Below, one piece after another: positions 4,770-5,353 of a stretch of 5,353 nt of DNA (its first letter is position 1; each line of letters opens with the position of its first letter). This DNA is from Thiomargarita sp. (GTDB taxonomy: Bacteria > Pseudomonadota > Gammaproteobacteria > Beggiatoales > Beggiatoaceae): assembly GCA_030618965.1 (NCBI GenBank), contig JAUXCJ010000125.1, forward strand, positions 1-5,353, given 5' to 3'. Made by a program: the position numbers and the translations under genes. The notes under the pieces were generated by a model, which saw only the letters and a list, made by a program, of their open reading frames with translations, searched no databases and had not been told where the DNA came from.

Positions 4770-4785
4770 AGAGGAAAATTAAATA
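4770..4785 (+). promoter_or_regulatory. Ribosome-binding site before an ATA codon (possible lost start)
   Basis: AGAGGA (4770-4775) is the best Shine-Dalgarno-like match near this gene. With a 7-nt spacer it points at ATA 4783-4785, the first codon after the in-frame stop TAA 4780-4782. ATG would be expected. Either ATA is used as a rare start, or the start codon was lost by a G-to-A change. Confidence 0.4.
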
Positions 4786-4890
4786 CCATCAAATAAAACT
4801 GGTTTTCCCACTGGTTGGCTCTATGAACTGTTTCAATTTTTAAAAACTGACAAAAAATTTCCTTCTATTGAACAACGGGAAATTCCTGTT

Positions 4891-5334
4891 TTGCTAGAAA
4901 AAAGTCAGGGTGAGAAGGGACACGCCTTGTTTTTAGTTATGGCCAGCGTTATTTTTGTAATTTTATTGGGCTGGTTTGGATACAAATGGATTGACTTAAA
5001 AGTTAAAACAGTCATAAACAGTCAACCACCCATTGAGTTCATTACCAAAACAATTGAAAACGGTCAAATAACTACAGCTATCTCCCAAACGCTGACACCA
5101 GCGGCCACATTGGTGGAGAACGCGGAAATACTTGCAGAATCGGTGGTGGAGACTGCCATTGAACTAGTGAGAAGTGGGCTCGATAATGAACTCGCGGGAA
5201 TGGGGTTTTCTCCAGAAGAGATGGCGACCATGTTAAAAGCTATAAAAGGCGACCATGTCGTTTCTGAATACTCATCAAAAACGGTTAATCAAGATGCTGT
5301 GAACCCAGCAGTGCAAGAAACATTGAGCAAGTAG
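4891..5334 (+). CDS. Unrecognised single-pass membrane protein
   Basis: I do not recognise the family. From TTG 4891 the frame gives 147 residues: a short polar start (LEKSQGEKGH), one strong membrane helix (ALFLVMASVIFVILLGWFG, about 12-30), a KWIDLKVK positive patch, then a soluble, mostly helical acidic part (LVENAEILAESVVETAIELV, about 74-93; FSPEEMATMLKAI, about 106-118) ending in a polar tail. The positive charges after the helix leave the topology open. The start is uncertain. The frame is open back to 4783 and the extra 36 codons (PSNKTGFPTGWLYELFQFLK and onward) look like genuine protein, so the ancestral product was probably 183 aa, starting at 4783 where ATA now stands behind a good ribosome site. 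No ATG occurs in frame before 4939, which would lie inside the membrane helix. The gene runs away from the AbiE cassette; its stop TAG is part of the terminal repeat. Confidence 0.6.
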   Translation: MLEKSQGEKGHALFLVMASVIFVILLGWFGYKWIDLKVKTVINSQPPIEFITKTIENGQITTAISQTLTPAATLVENAEILAESVVETAIELVRSGLDNELAGMGFSPEEMATMLKAIKGDHVVSEYSSKTVNQDAVNPAVQETLSK

Positions 5335-5353
5335 GGTGGGCAACGTGTTGCCC
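5331..5353. repeat. Hairpin repeat at window edge, overlapping the stop codon
   Basis: GGGCAAC (5338-5344) and GTTGCCC (5347-5353) form a perfect 7-bp stem with loop GT, and the repeat probably continues past the window. The GTAGGGTGGGCAAC start is a pattern I recall from widespread dispersed repeats in repeat-rich bacteria. The TAG of the preceding gene (5332-5334) falls in this motif, so the repeat may supply the present C-terminus. Confidence 0.6.

Overview
The window looks like a piece of a low-GC (roughly 40 %) gammaproteobacterial chromosome. The tail of a cyclophilin gene (ppiB) is followed directly by lpxH, an order also found in Escherichia coli, and lpxH implies a lipid A-bearing outer membrane. 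Many short inverted repeats, a decayed DUF4351-type gene and an AbiE cassette suggest a large, repeat-rich genome of the filamentous sulfur-oxidiser type (Beggiatoaceae/Thiotrichales). That placement is an inference from style and memory, not a database match.

Layout. 1-222: 3' end of ppiB (+). 237-257: GC hairpin. 288-1007: intact lpxH (+). 1022-1178: cluster of inverted repeats, including a perfect 23-bp and a perfect 21-bp palindrome. 1184-1537: 5'-truncated remnant of an Rpn/YhgA-like (DUF4351) protein (+). 1582-1653: small repeat. 1704-2464 (-): secreted PEGA-rhodanese fusion protein broken by a 2-nt frameshift. 2461-2676 (-): C-terminal fragment of a BatD-like protein, whose stop overlaps the PEGA-rhodanese start as ATGA. 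2677-3138: gene-free stretch with a MITE-like element and two hairpins. 3139-4664 (-): complete abiEi/abiEii type IV toxin-antitoxin operon. 4691-4714: possible operator. 4783/4891-5334 (+): unrecognised single-pass membrane protein, ending in a hairpin repeat at the window edge.

How it fits together. ppiB and lpxH are housekeeping genes (protein folding and lipid A synthesis). Everything after lpxH looks accessory or decaying. The AbiE pair is the only complete accessory system: a wHTH antitoxin-repressor and a nucleotidyltransferase toxin, translationally coupled by ATGA. The most notable structural observation is that the AbiE cassette is bracketed by a perfect 17-bp direct repeat (3132-3148 and 4743-4759). 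The first copy contains the toxin stop codon. The second lies just before an open frame that has a good ribosome-binding site but ATA where a start codon is expected. This suggests cassette insertion next to, and perhaps disturbing, the downstream gene. I saw no clearly new system; the points most worth checking are the flanked AbiE module, the PEGA-rhodanese fusion with its slip-type frameshift, and the repeat elements.
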